Origin: Nocardiopsis metallicus
GTDB lineage: Bacteria > Actinomycetota > Actinomycetes > Streptosporangiales > Streptosporangiaceae
Direction of reading: 5' to 3'
Assembly (NCBI RefSeq): GCF_014201115.1
Contig: NZ_JACHDO010000001.1
Location: 4,836,001 to 4,900,000 of the forward strand
Length of the DNA: 64,000 nt
Below, piece after piece: positions 1-7,767 of this stretch. The position numbers and the translations under genes are program-made. The notes under the pieces were generated by a model, which saw nothing but the letters and a program-made list of their open reading frames with translations, searched no databases and was not told the origin of the DNA. How positions within the stretch are numbered: the first letter of the stretch is position 1; the number at the start of each line of letters is the position of its first letter.

Positions 1-1244
1 CCACCGCCGGGCAGGATGCCCTCCTCGACCGCGGCCTTGGCGTTGCGGACGGCGTCCTCGATGCGGTGCTTGCGCTCCTTGAGCTCCACCTCGGTGGCGG
101 CACCGGCCTTGATGACGGCCACGCCGCCGGCCAGACGCGCGAGGCGCTCCTGGAGCTTCTCGCGGTCGTAGTCGGAGTCGGTGCGCTCGATCTCGTTGCG
201 GATCTCGTTCACGCGACCGGCGATGGCGGTGGCGTCACCGGCACCGTCGACGATGGTGGTCTCGTCCTTGGTGACGACGACCTTGCGGGCGCGGCCCAGC
301 AGGTCGAGCTCGGTGTTCTCGAGCTTGAGGCCGACCTCCTCGGTGATGACCTGGCCGCCGGTCAGCACGGCGATGTCGCCGAGCTGGGCCTTGCGGCGGT
401 CACCGAAGCCCGGAGCCTTGACGGCGACGGACTTGAAGGTGCCGCGGATCTTGTTGACCACGAGGGTCTGCAGGGCGCCGTCGGCGACGTCCTCGGCGAT
501 GACCATCAGCGGACGGCCGGACTGCAGGACCTTCTCGACAACGGGCAGGAACTCGTTGTTGTTGGAGATCTTGGAGTTGACGATGAGGATGTAGGGGTCC
601 TCGAGGACCGTCTCCATGCGCTCGAGGTCGGTGGCGAAGTAGGGCGAGATGTAGCCCTTGTCGAAGCGCATGCCCTCGGCGAGCTCCAGCTCGAGCCCGA
701 AGGTCTGCCCCTCCTCGACGGTGATGACGCCTTCCTTGCCGACCTTGTCCATCGCCTCGGCGATGGTCTCACCGATCTGGGTGTCACCGGCGGAGATGGA
801 GGCGGTGGAGGCGATCTGCTCCTTGGTCTCGACGTCCTTCGAGAGGTTGCCGAGCTCCTCGTTGATGCGGGCCACGGCGGCCTCGATGCCGCGCTTGAGG
901 CCGATCGGGTTGGCGCCGGCGGCGACGTTGCGCAGCCCCTCGCGGACGAGGGCCTGGGCCAGGACGGTGGCGGTGGTCGTACCGTCACCGGCGACGTCGT
1001 CCGTCTTCTTGGCGACCTCCTTGACCAGCTCGGCCCCGATCTTCTCCCACGGGTCCTCGAGCTCGATCTCCTTGGCGATGGAGACACCGTCGTTGGTGAT
1101 CGTGGGGGCGCCCCACTTCTTCTCCAGGACGACGTTGCGGCCCTTGGGGCCGAGCGTGACCTTGACGGCGTCAGCGAGCTGGTTCATACCACGCTCGAGG
1201 CCGCGGCGGGCCTCCTCGTCGAACGCGATCAGTTTTGCTGCCAT
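1..1244 (-). CDS. groL: 60 kDa chaperonin GroEL (C-terminus beyond window)
   Basis: Cytosolic ATP-dependent protein-folding chaperonin. The visible 414 N-terminal residues match GroEL throughout: the ATP-site loop GDGTTT lies at residues 86-91 and the conserved Asp at position 52. The start is ATG at 1244 behind a strong GGAGG ribosome site. No groES precedes it, so this is the lone groEL copy that actinobacteria often carry besides a groES-groEL operon. Two CIRCE operators upstream indicate HrcA heat-shock repression. About 125 residues are missing off the window edge, so the C-terminal tail type cannot be judged. Confidence 0.97.
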   Translation of the reverse strand, partial: MAAKLIAFDEEARRGLERGMNQLADAVKVTLGPKGRNVVLEKKWGAPTITNDGVSIAKEIELEDPWEKIGAELVKEVAKKTDDVAGDGTTTATVLAQALVREGLRNVAAGANPIGLKRGIEAAVARINEELGNLSKDVETKEQIASTASISAGDTQIGETIAEAMDKVGKEGVITVEEGQTFGLELELAEGMRFDKGYISPYFATDLERMETVLEDPYILIVNSKISNNNEFLPVVEKVLQSGRPLMVIAEDVADGALQTLVVNKIRGTFKSVAVKAPGFGDRRKAQLGDIAVLTGGQVITEEVGLKLENTELDLLGRARKVVVTKDETTIVDGAGDATAIAGRVNEIRNEIERTDSDYDREKLQERLARLAGGVAVIKAGAATEVELKERKHRIEDAVRNAKAAVEEGILPGG

Positions 1245-1370
1245 TGAGTTCTAGTCCTCCCGTGACCGGGGTGATACGCGACGGGACGAGGCGTGCGCCC
1301 GCGACGGACGACCGCGTTCTCCCCGGCAACCCTGCTGCCGGAGGCCCGTGGTCTCGCAGCCTCGATCCGG

Positions 1371-1397
1371 TTAGCACTCGGCAAAGGTGAGTGCTAA
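1371..1397. promoter_or_regulatory. CIRCE operator (perfect), HrcA binding site
   Basis: TTAGCACTC, nine bases, then GAGTGCTAA: an exact match to the HrcA operator. It lies about 127 bp upstream of the groEL start, just downstream of the inferred transcription start, where bound HrcA would block transcription. Confidence 0.96.
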
Positions 1398-1406
1398 CCA
1401 CTCCCT

Positions 1407-1435
1407 TTTTTAGCACTCGCCCATGGAGAGTGCAA
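1407..1435 (-). promoter_or_regulatory. Predicted groEL sigma-70-type promoter
   Basis: On the minus strand TTGCAC (1435-1430) and TAAAAA (1412-1407) are separated by 17 bp, a good vegetative promoter spacing, and are embedded in the second CIRCE. The rest of the gene-free stretch 1245-1589 holds the groEL leader and nothing else I can identify. Confidence 0.55.
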
Positions 1436-1436
1436 A
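1410..1436. promoter_or_regulatory. Second CIRCE operator (one mismatch)
   Basis: TTAGCACTC, nine bases, then GAGTGCAAA, one base off consensus in the distal half. It sits 12 bp from the first CIRCE and overlaps the predicted -35 to -10 region of groEL. The altered base also creates part of the -35 hexamer, so the mismatch may be a compromise between operator and promoter. Confidence 0.9.
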
Positions 1437-1589
1437 CGATGTGGTCACGATTTACACACCCCGGGGAACGCCTTCCACCTGCGCGAACATCCCGCCAAGT
1501 CATGATTTGAGCGTTCGGCGAACAGTAGGCGAACCCCGGGGTGACGTGCTCGGACGCTCCTCAGAACCCCCTTCGGGCACTCGGAAGCG

Positions 1590-2405
1590 TCAGGTGTTCA
1601 GGCGCCGCATGGAACGCGCGCCCACCACCAGGGCCACGAGGGTCATCCCGACCGCCATCACCCAGCCGAGCAGGACCGTCCCGTCCCAGACCCCGCCGCC
1701 GAACAGCACGCGCGCGGCGTCCACCACGTGCGCGACCGGATTGAACCGCGACAGCGCGTACAGCCAGCCCGGGGCCAACTCCATCGGCAGCAGCACACCC
1801 GAGAGCAGCATCAGCGGCATCATCACGGTCTGGATGATCGGCGCGAACACGTAGGTGTGCTTGGCGATCATCGCGGCCAGGTACGACAGCGTGGCCAGCC
1901 CGACCCCGAGCACGGCCAGCAGCGCGAACCCCGCGAGGGCCCCCGGCGCGGTGGTCCGGAAACCGAACGGCAGCACCAGCACGAGGATCAGCAGCATCTG
2001 CGCCAGAACGATCACCAGGTCGCGCAGAACCCAGCCGAGCAGCAGCGCCACCCGGCTGGCGGGGGTGGCCAGCATCCGCTCGTACGCCCCCGAGGCCATC
2101 TCCGGCAACAGCCCGAACCCGGCGAACCCGGCGGTGAACAGGGACAGCATCACGAACAGGCCGGGCACGAACCACTGCCACGGATTCTCGCCCTCGGCCC
2201 CGGCCAGCCCGGTGAGCAGCGGCGCGAACAGCACCAGGTACAGCAGCGGCTGGAGCATTCCGAAGACGATCATGAACGGCCGGTGCGGGACCGGGCGCAT
2301 CTGCCGGGCGAACACGGTTCCGGTGTCGCGCAACATCCCGGAGAGCCCTCCGGCGGTCCGCACGGAGGCGGCGGGGTCGGTTTCGCGGCGGTCGACGGCG
2401 GTCAC
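1590..2405 (-). CDS. ABC-2 type exporter permease (DrrB-like)
   Basis: Membrane half of a two-gene ABC exporter, 271 residues. A short hydrophilic N-terminus is followed by about six hydrophobic segments, with the ABC-2 arrangement typical of daunorubicin-resistance-type permeases. GTG at 2405 overlaps the stop of the ATPase gene (GTGA), so the pair is translationally coupled. It probably exports a drug-like or lipid-like substrate, which the sequence does not identify. It should be controlled together with the ATPase by the upstream PadR-type operator. Confidence 0.9.
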   Translation of the reverse strand: MTAVDRRETDPAASVRTAGGLSGMLRDTGTVFARQMRPVPHRPFMIVFGMLQPLLYLVLFAPLLTGLAGAEGENPWQWFVPGLFVMLSLFTAGFAGFGLLPEMASGAYERMLATPASRVALLLGWVLRDLVIVLAQMLLILVLVLPFGFRTTAPGALAGFALLAVLGVGLATLSYLAAMIAKHTYVFAPIIQTVMMPLMLLSGVLLPMELAPGWLYALSRFNPVAHVVDAARVLFGGGVWDGTVLLGWVMAVGMTLVALVVGARSMRRLNT

Positions 2406-3373
2406 TGGTCCTCCTCGCGCAGGCTGCGGCCGGTCAGAGTCAGGAACACGTCGTCCAGGGTGGGCCGCTGCACCTGGACGGCGCTCAGGTCGAGGTCGGC
2501 CGCGTCGAGCGCGCGGAGCAGCTCCGGCAGGACGGCGTCGCCGCGCTGCACCCGCAAACGCACCTCGTGGTGGGCCCCGCCGCCGTCGAGGGCCTCGACC
2601 CCGCCGTCGGGTGCGAGCCGTTCGGCCACCTCGGCGGCGCCCCTGGCCTGGACCTGATCGGCGAAGGTGAGGCTGACCAGGTCTCCGAAGACCCGGCCCT
2701 TGAGTTCGTCGGGGGTGCCGTCGGCGATCACCAGGCCGTGGTCGATGACCAGGACCCGCTCGGCGGCGGAGTCGGCCTCGTCCAGGTAGTGGGTGGTGAG
2801 TACGACCGTCGTCCCGAACTCCGCCCGCAGCCGTACGACGTGCTCCCACAGGTTGGCCCGGCTGTGCGGGTCCAGGCCCGCGGAGGGCTCGTCGAGGAAG
2901 AGCAGTCCGGGTCGGTGGACCAGTCCCATGGCGATGTCGAGCCTGCGCCGCTGCCCCCCGGAGAGCGTGCTGACCTCGCGTCCGGAGGCGGGCGCGAGGT
3001 CGAGCATCTCCAGCAGGTCGTCACCGCGGCGACGCGCGGTGCGCCTGTCCAGCCCGTAGAGGAGGCCCTGGGTGTAGAGCTCGTCGCGGACCCGCTGTTC
3101 CTCCCCGGCTCCGTGTCCCTGCCCGACGAACCCGATCCGGCGCCGTACCTCGGCGGGTTCGGTGCGAACGTCGCGCCCGGCGACGGCGGCCGTCCCGGAT
3201 GTGGGATCGAGGAGGGTGGTGAGCATGCGCAGGGTGGTGGATTTTCCAGCGCCGTTGGGTCCGAGCAGCGCGACCTGTTCTCCCTCGGACACGTCGATGT
3301 CGACACCGCGCACGGCCTCGACGGTCTCCTTGCCGACCCGGAAGTGCCGGGTCAGCTCTCGTGTGTGGATCAT
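2402..3373 (-). CDS. ABC exporter ATP-binding protein (DrrA-like)
   Basis: 323-residue nucleotide-binding subunit of the exporter. Walker A GPNGAGKST at 38-46, Q-loop at Q85, signature LSGGQRRR at 137-144, Walker B LLFLDEP at 157-163 and the H-loop His at 195 are all intact. The C-terminal third has the extra domain usual in the DrrA subfamily. The ATG start lies 10 bp from a long inverted repeat. Placed between a PadR regulator and its permease, it is very likely an inducible multidrug or antibiotic self-protection pump. Confidence 0.95.
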   Translation of the reverse strand: MIHTRELTRHFRVGKETVEAVRGVDIDVSEGEQVALLGPNGAGKSTTLRMLTTLLDPTSGTAAVAGRDVRTEPAEVRRRIGFVGQGHGAGEEQRVRDELYTQGLLYGLDRRTARRRGDDLLEMLDLAPASGREVSTLSGGQRRRLDIAMGLVHRPGLLFLDEPSAGLDPHSRANLWEHVVRLRAEFGTTVVLTTHYLDEADSAAERVLVIDHGLVIADGTPDELKGRVFGDLVSLTFADQVQARGAAEVAERLAPDGGVEALDGGGAHHEVRLRVQRGDAVLPELLRALDAADLDLSAVQVQRPTLDDVFLTLTGRSLREEDQ

Positions 3374-3383
3374 CGATCCCTCC

Positions 3384-3447
3384 GTATTAAAACTTGAATA
3401 CAGGGATCAGCGTGCACCACCGCACGGAGATATTCAAGTTTTAATAC
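3384..3447. promoter_or_regulatory. Long perfect inverted repeat, probable PadR operator
   Basis: GTATTAAAACTTGAATA (3384-3400) is exactly mirrored at 3431-3447, with a 30-bp spacer. Each arm is itself partly dyad-symmetric, so the structure may be two PadR dimer sites facing each other over the exporter promoter. It is AT-rich in a GC-rich context and lies between the ATPase start and the end of the padR-type gene. Confidence 0.8.
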
Positions 3448-3470
3448 ATGACTGAGGGCCAGACCGGGAG

Positions 3471-4061
3471 TCAGACCGGAGGCAGACCGAAGGCTTGAGG
3501 GCTGTCATCGGCCATGACGTACTCCCCCGCCTCCAGGGAGGCGATCAGCTGCCGGGTCCAGTCAGCACCGGCGTCGACCGTGTAGTGCCACAGCCGGAAG
3601 AGCTCGCGCACGTGGGCGGGTTTGCCCCACTCCGCTTCGGTGGCGTCGATCGCCGACACGACCTCGGTGTCGCTCTTCTCCAGGACGGCGAGCCGCTCCT
3701 TCAGGAGTTCGATCACCTCGGCGCGCGGCAGGCAGGGCATGAGGGTGACCCCCGCGCACAACAGCGCGTGGTCGTCACCGCCGTGGCTCAGAGCGCCGCG
3801 CAACAGACGGAGGAAGTCGGCCTCCCCCTCATCGGTGATCTCGTAGGAGGTACGTTCGGTGACCTCCCCCTCGGCCACGAACTCACGGAGTTTCCCCTGT
3901 TCGGAGAGCTTGCGCAGCGCGTGGTAGATCGAGCCCCACTTCACGTTGGCCCACTCCTCGGCGCCCCAGTCCATGAGCTCACGACCTACCCGGTACCCGT
4001 GCGCCTGCCCGTGGACGCGCACCACCCCGAGTACCAACAACCGCGTCGCCGACATCGCCAC
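3471..4061 (-). CDS. PadR-family transcriptional regulator
   Basis: 196-residue PadR repressor with an N-terminal winged helix (about residues 5-85; the Tyr-His-Ala-Leu segment before the recognition helix is recognisable) and an alpha-helical C-terminal dimerisation domain. It lies immediately upstream of and co-directional with the ABC exporter genes. PadR proteins usually repress a neighbouring exporter and release on ligand binding, so local control through the inverted repeat at 3384-3447 is the simplest reading. Confidence 0.93.
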   Translation of the reverse strand: MAMSATRLLVLGVVRVHGQAHGYRVGRELMDWGAEEWANVKWGSIYHALRKLSEQGKLREFVAEGEVTERTSYEITDEGEADFLRLLRGALSHGGDDHALLCAGVTLMPCLPRAEVIELLKERLAVLEKSDTEVVSAIDATEAEWGKPAHVRELFRLWHYTVDAGADWTRQLIASLEAGEYVMADDSPQAFGLPPV

Positions 4062-4114
4062 CCTCGTCCCGGAAGAATCTCCCTCCCAGGTTACGAGGCC
4101 CGCGGACAGCGCGA

Positions 4115-4141
4115 GGGGCGGGCACCGACGGCACCCGCCCC
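4115..4141 (-). terminator. Hairpin terminator after the sulfur-carrier gene
   Basis: GGGGCGGG (4115-4122) pairs with CCCGCCCC (4134-4141), and an inner CCG/CGG extends the stem. It sits 25 bp beyond the stop of the 4166-4444 gene. No U-tract follows, as is common in actinobacteria. Confidence 0.6.
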
Positions 4142-4165
4142 GCAGGGTTCACATCAGCGGCCCGA

Positions 4166-4444
4166 TCAGCAGCCCCCGGCCACCGCGGGGATGATCGAGA
4201 CCTGCTGGCCGTCCTTGACCTCGGTCTGCAGGCCCTTCTCGAAGCGGACGTCCTCGTCGCCGACGTAGACGTTCACGAAACGGCGGACCTTGCCGCTTTC
4301 ATCGAGGATGCGAGCCCGGATACCCGGGTGGTTGGCCTCGAGGTCGTCGAGGACCTCGGCGAGGGTGGCCCCCTCGGCGGTGACCTCGGAGGCGTCGTTG
4401 GTGTAGGTGCGCAGGATGGTGGGCACGCGGACGCTGGCGCTCAT
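4166..4444 (-). CDS. ThiS/MoaD-family sulfur-carrier protein ending in Gly-Gly-Cys
   Basis: 92-residue beta-grasp protein related to CysO and MoaD. Carriers of this family are activated as a C-terminal Gly-Gly thiocarboxylate and donate sulfide to a PLP enzyme. Here the reading frame clearly ends AVAGGC-stop, with one extra cysteine after the Gly-Gly, so a C-terminal protease step would be needed, as for other carriers with masked tails. It lies 61 bp downstream of the threonine-synthase-like gene on the same strand, under the same SAM riboswitch. Likely role: sulfur donor for homocysteine formation; a CysO-type role in cysteine synthesis is the alternative. Confidence 0.85.
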   Translation of the reverse strand: MSASVRVPTILRTYTNDASEVTAEGATLAEVLDDLEANHPGIRARILDESGKVRRFVNVYVGDEDVRFEKGLQTEVKDGQQVSIIPAVAGGC

Positions 4445-4505
4445 GGTGTTCGTGTCTCCTGGGATGTGGCCGCGGCGGGTGGCCGCGGGAAGGACGCGGG
4501 CGGGA

Positions 4506-5765
4506 TCAGGCCAGGCCCTCGGCCTTGAAGGCGGCCAGGGACGGCTTGATCGTGGCGGTCACGCCCGAGTCGACGGCGTTGAGGGTCTTGAGCCCGTCAC
4601 CGGTGTTGACGATGACCGTCTCGGCCTCGGGGTCGAGCTTGCCCTCGCGGACCAGCTTGCGCAGGACGCCGGTGGTCACCCCGCCCGCGGTCTCGGCGAA
4701 GATGCCCTCGGTGCGGGCCAGCAGCTTGATGGCGTCGACGATCTCGTCGTCCCCGACGTGCTCGACGGAACCGCCGGTGCGGGTGGCGATGTCCAGCACG
4801 TACGGGCCGTCCGCCGGGTTGCCGATCGCCAGGGACTTGGCGATGGTGTCCGGCTTGACCGGCTGGATCACGTCGTGGCCGTTCTCCCAGGCCTTGGCGA
4901 CCGGGGAGCAGCCGGTGGCCTGCGCGCCGAAGACCTTGTAGGGGCGGTCCTCGACCAGGCCGACCTTGACGAGCTCCTGGAAGCCCTTGTCGATCTTGGT
5001 GAGCTGGGAGCCGGAGGCGATCGGGATGACGATCTGCTCGGGCAGGCGCCAGCCGAGCTGCTCGGCGATCTCGTAGGCCAGCGTCTTGGAGCCCTCGGCG
5101 TAGTAGGGCCGCAGGTTGACGTTGGTGAAGCCCCAGCTCTCGCCGGCCTCGTCCCCGATGAGCTCGGAGCAGAAGCGGTTGACGTCGTCGTAGTTGCCGT
5201 CGATGGCGACGACCTTGCCGCCGTAGACGGCGGCCATGACGACCTTGCCCTCCTCCAGCCCGGCCGGGATGAACACGCACGAGTCGAACCCGGCCCGCGC
5301 GGCGGCCGCGCCCACGGCACCGGCGAGGTTCCCGGTGGAGGAGCAGGACAGGGTCGTGAAGCCGAAGGTGCGGGCGGCCTCGACGGCGATCGCGACCACG
5401 CGGTCCTTGAAGGAGTGCGTGGGGTTGGCCGAGTCGTCCTTGACGTGCAGGGACCTCAGGCCGAGTTCGGCGGCCAGGCGGTCGGCCCTGACCAGCGGGG
5501 TCAGGCCCGGGTTCATGTTCGGCAGGTCGGCCACGTTGGTGGGCACCGGCAGGAGGGAGCGGTAGCGCCAGATGTTCTTGGGGCCGCTCTCGATCTCCTC
5601 GCGGGTCACGTCGCCGAAGTCGTAGGCGACCTCGAGGGGGCCGAAACAGAACTGGCAGGCGAAGATCGGTGAGAGTTCGTAGCGCTCGCCGCACTCGCGA
5701 CAGGAGAGGGCGGTTCCGGGACCGAAGGCGCGGACAGCGGTGGGTTCAGTGGCGGTAATCGCCAT
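4506..5765 (-). CDS. Threonine-synthase-like PLP enzyme (candidate sulfur-carrier-dependent homocysteine synthase)
   Basis: 419-residue fold-type II PLP enzyme of the threonine synthase family. A four-cysteine zinc-knuckle-like N-terminus (C22, C25, C37, C40) precedes the PLP lysine K120 in NPTHSFKDR. Classical ThrC has Gly before Ser and Gly after Arg; here they are His and Val. It is the first gene after a SAM-I riboswitch and is followed by a sulfur-carrier gene. SAM control makes little sense for threonine synthesis but good sense for methionine, so conversion of O-phosphohomoserine to homocysteine using carrier-bound sulfide is proposed. Plain threonine synthase remains possible. The ATG at 5765 is chosen for its GGGGAG site. 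Confidence 0.85.
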   Translation of the reverse strand: MAITATEPTAVRAFGPGTALSCRECGERYELSPIFACQFCFGPLEVAYDFGDVTREEIESGPKNIWRYRSLLPVPTNVADLPNMNPGLTPLVRADRLAAELGLRSLHVKDDSANPTHSFKDRVVAIAVEAARTFGFTTLSCSSTGNLAGAVGAAAARAGFDSCVFIPAGLEEGKVVMAAVYGGKVVAIDGNYDDVNRFCSELIGDEAGESWGFTNVNLRPYYAEGSKTLAYEIAEQLGWRLPEQIVIPIASGSQLTKIDKGFQELVKVGLVEDRPYKVFGAQATGCSPVAKAWENGHDVIQPVKPDTIAKSLAIGNPADGPYVLDIATRTGGSVEHVGDDEIVDAIKLLARTEGIFAETAGGVTTGVLRKLVREGKLDPEAETVIVNTGDGLKTLNAVDSGVTATIKPSLAAFKAEGLA

Positions 5766-5780
5766 AGCGAGGCGTCTCCC

Positions 5781-5918
5781 CTCATCTTCCCTGGTGGCCA
5801 CCTTGACCCCAGGCCGGAGTTGGCACCTGCCTCGACGGGTTCGCGGTTCTCGCGATTCCACGTGTCGAGATGGTTGCCGGGGCTTCGCAGGGCCGGTCCC
5901 TCCACCCCTCTGGATGAG
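5781..5918 (-). promoter_or_regulatory. SAM-I (S-box) riboswitch
   Basis: Read on the minus strand. The P1 strands CTCATC (5918-5913) and GATGAG (5786-5781) pair perfectly. The conserved cores follow in order: AGAGGGGTGGAGGGA, GGCCC, GAAGCCCCGGCAACC, then a P3 stem closed by CTCGAC/GTCGAG, then GGTGCCAACTCC. The 3' strand of P1 directly abuts and partly overlaps the Shine-Dalgarno stretch, which lies 10 bases before the start codon. No separate terminator fits, so SAM binding should block ribosome access. Confidence 0.93.
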
Positions 5919-6203
5919 CAATATGAAGTTGTCACAGGCCCGCTCGGGGCCCGCACCGTCACTGTAACGGACGTGTTGACCGGTTTTCCACGCTGGGTGA
6001 CCTGGATTACACAAAACCGCTCAAATAATGAGACACGATGAGACGGCGCAGGTCGAAGCGGACCCCGGCGCGCGTGCGGTGTCTCGCTCGTGTGACGGTC
6101 TCCACGACTGACCTCGCGAGGGTTTGGGACCGCACCCCGAAGGCGAGACCTAGGAGAAGTGCGTAACCCCTCCCATCCTTGCTCTTCCCGAGAGGACGAC
6201 CAC

Positions 6204-7640
6204 GTGGACAAGGCCCAGATCCTCATCGCCTCCAACAGGGGCCCGGTCTCCTTCTCCACCGCCGACGACGGCTCCCTGGCGCACCGCCGCGGCGGTGGCG
6301 GCCTGGTGTCGGGGATGATCTCCGTCGCCACCGAGATCGACAGCCTCTGGGTGTGCGCCGCCCTGTCCGACGCCGACCGGCGGGCGGCCGCCGAGGCGCC
6401 CGGAGCCCGGCTGGACCGTGCCCACGACCTCGGCGGCATGCGCGTCCACATGCTGGACATCCCTGAGACGACTTTCGCGGGTGCCTACACCGGGGTGGCC
6501 AACTCGACCCTGTGGTTCGTGCAGCACATGATGTACGACACCCCGAACAAGCCCTCCTTCGGCTCGGAGTTCCGCGGGCTCTGGGAGGACTACACCGCCT
6601 ACAACAACGCCTTCGCCGAGGCCATCGTGGGCGGGGCCGCCGACAACGCCCGGGTGGCCGTGCAGGACTACCACCTGGCTCTGGTGCCGCGCATCCTGCG
6701 GGCCCGCCGCCCCGACCTGCGGATCGCGCACTTCTCGCACACCCCGTGGGCGCCGCCGGAGTACTTCCGGATGCTGCCCGCCCAGGTGGCCCGGGAGCTG
6801 CTGGAGGGCATGCTCGGCGCGGACCGGCTGGGCTTCCTGAGCCCGCGCTGGGCCGACGCCTTCCTGCGCTGCTGCGCGGAGATCCTGCGCGCCGACGTCG
6901 ACCTCGAACGCCGCACCGTGGAACACGGGGGCCGGATCGTCGAGGTGGGCGTCCACGCCCTGGGCGCGGACGAGGACGACCTGCGGGAGAGCGCCTCGGA
7001 TCCCGCCGTGGCCGAGCGCGGGAGCACGCTGCGCGAGGCGGTGGGCGACACCAAGCTGATCGTCCGGGTGGACCGCACCGAGCTGTCCAAGAACATCGTG
7101 CGCGGCCTGGAGGCGTACCGGGAACTGCTGCGGGCGCATCCGGAGTGGCGGGGGCGGGTCACCCACCTGGCGTTCGCCTACCCGAGCCGGGGCGACGTGC
7201 CCGAGTACCGGGAGTACACGGAGTCGGTGCTGCGGACCGCCAAGGAGATCAACGAGGAGTTCTCGACCCCCGAGTGGACACCGCTGGTCCTGGAGGTCAA
7301 CGACGACTACCCGCGCTCACTGGCCTCGTTCCAGATGGCGGACGTGCTGCTGGTCAACCCCATCCGGGACGGGATGAACCTGGTCGCCAAGGAGGGCCCG
7401 GTGCTCTCCGAGCACGACTCCGTGCTGGTGCTCTCCCGCGAGGCGGGCGCCGCCGACGAGCTGGGTGAGGACGCGCTGCTGGTCAACCCCTACGACACCG
7501 TGGAGACCGCGGAGGCGCTGCACCAGGCGCTGTCGATGCCCGAGCCGGAGCGCCGCAAGCGGCGGGAGCGGTTGGCGGAGGCGGCGGTGGCGCTGCCGCC
7601 GCGCCGCTGGTTCCAGGACCAGCTGCGTTCGTTGGGCTAG
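6204..7640 (+). CDS. otsA: Trehalose-6-phosphate synthase (GT20)
   Basis: 478-residue glycosyltransferase family 20 enzyme joining a nucleotide-sugar glucose to glucose-6-phosphate. The N-terminal SNRGPV stretch and GGGGLVSGM loop (30-38), the central VDRTELSKN and the C-terminal donor-site DGMNLVAKE are all present. GTG at 6204 is preferred over the ATG at 6159 because GAGAGGA precedes it by seven bases. The matching phosphatase otsB is at 10488, separated by three unrelated genes. Product trehalose serves as compatible solute and stress protectant. Confidence 0.95.
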   Translation: MDKAQILIASNRGPVSFSTADDGSLAHRRGGGGLVSGMISVATEIDSLWVCAALSDADRRAAAEAPGARLDRAHDLGGMRVHMLDIPETTFAGAYTGVANSTLWFVQHMMYDTPNKPSFGSEFRGLWEDYTAYNNAFAEAIVGGAADNARVAVQDYHLALVPRILRARRPDLRIAHFSHTPWAPPEYFRMLPAQVARELLEGMLGADRLGFLSPRWADAFLRCCAEILRADVDLERRTVEHGGRIVEVGVHALGADEDDLRESASDPAVAERGSTLREAVGDTKLIVRVDRTELSKNIVRGLEAYRELLRAHPEWRGRVTHLAFAYPSRGDVPEYREYTESVLRTAKEINEEFSTPEWTPLVLEVNDDYPRSLASFQMADVLLVNPIRDGMNLVAKEGPVLSEHDSVLVLSREAGAADELGEDALLVNPYDTVETAEALHQALSMPEPERRKRRERLAEAAVALPPRRWFQDQLRSLG

Positions 7641-7709
7641 CGCTCGGGAAGGCGGTTCAGGGAAGGCAGGGGCTCGGGTCAGTGATGGCTGGGCCCAGGG
7701 GGTGACGCG

Positions 7710-7735
7710 GGGCGTGTCCGATGGCGGACACGCCC
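7710..7735. terminator. Bidirectional hairpin between otsA and the GrpB-family gene
   Basis: GGGCGTGTCCG (7710-7720) and CGGACACGCCC (7725-7735) form a perfect 11-bp stem with a four-base loop between two convergent genes. Confidence 0.8.
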
Positions 7736-7767
7736 TCTCGCCGCGTCCCTGATCGGAAGGTCCCGGG

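Noticed and set aside
66..1254. Long open frames on the plus strand opposite groEL
   Set aside because: They are mirror frames of a well-conserved gene in high-GC DNA; their translations are low-complexity and match no protein type.
3448..3498. Small plus-strand peptide starting inside the PadR operator arm
   Set aside because: 16 codons, no ribosome site, and its ATG is part of the operator flank.
4407..5672. 421-codon plus-strand frame opposite the threonine-synthase-like gene
   Set aside because: Gly/Asp/Leu-rich mirror translation, typical of antisense to GC-rich coding DNA; the minus-strand gene has complete motifs.
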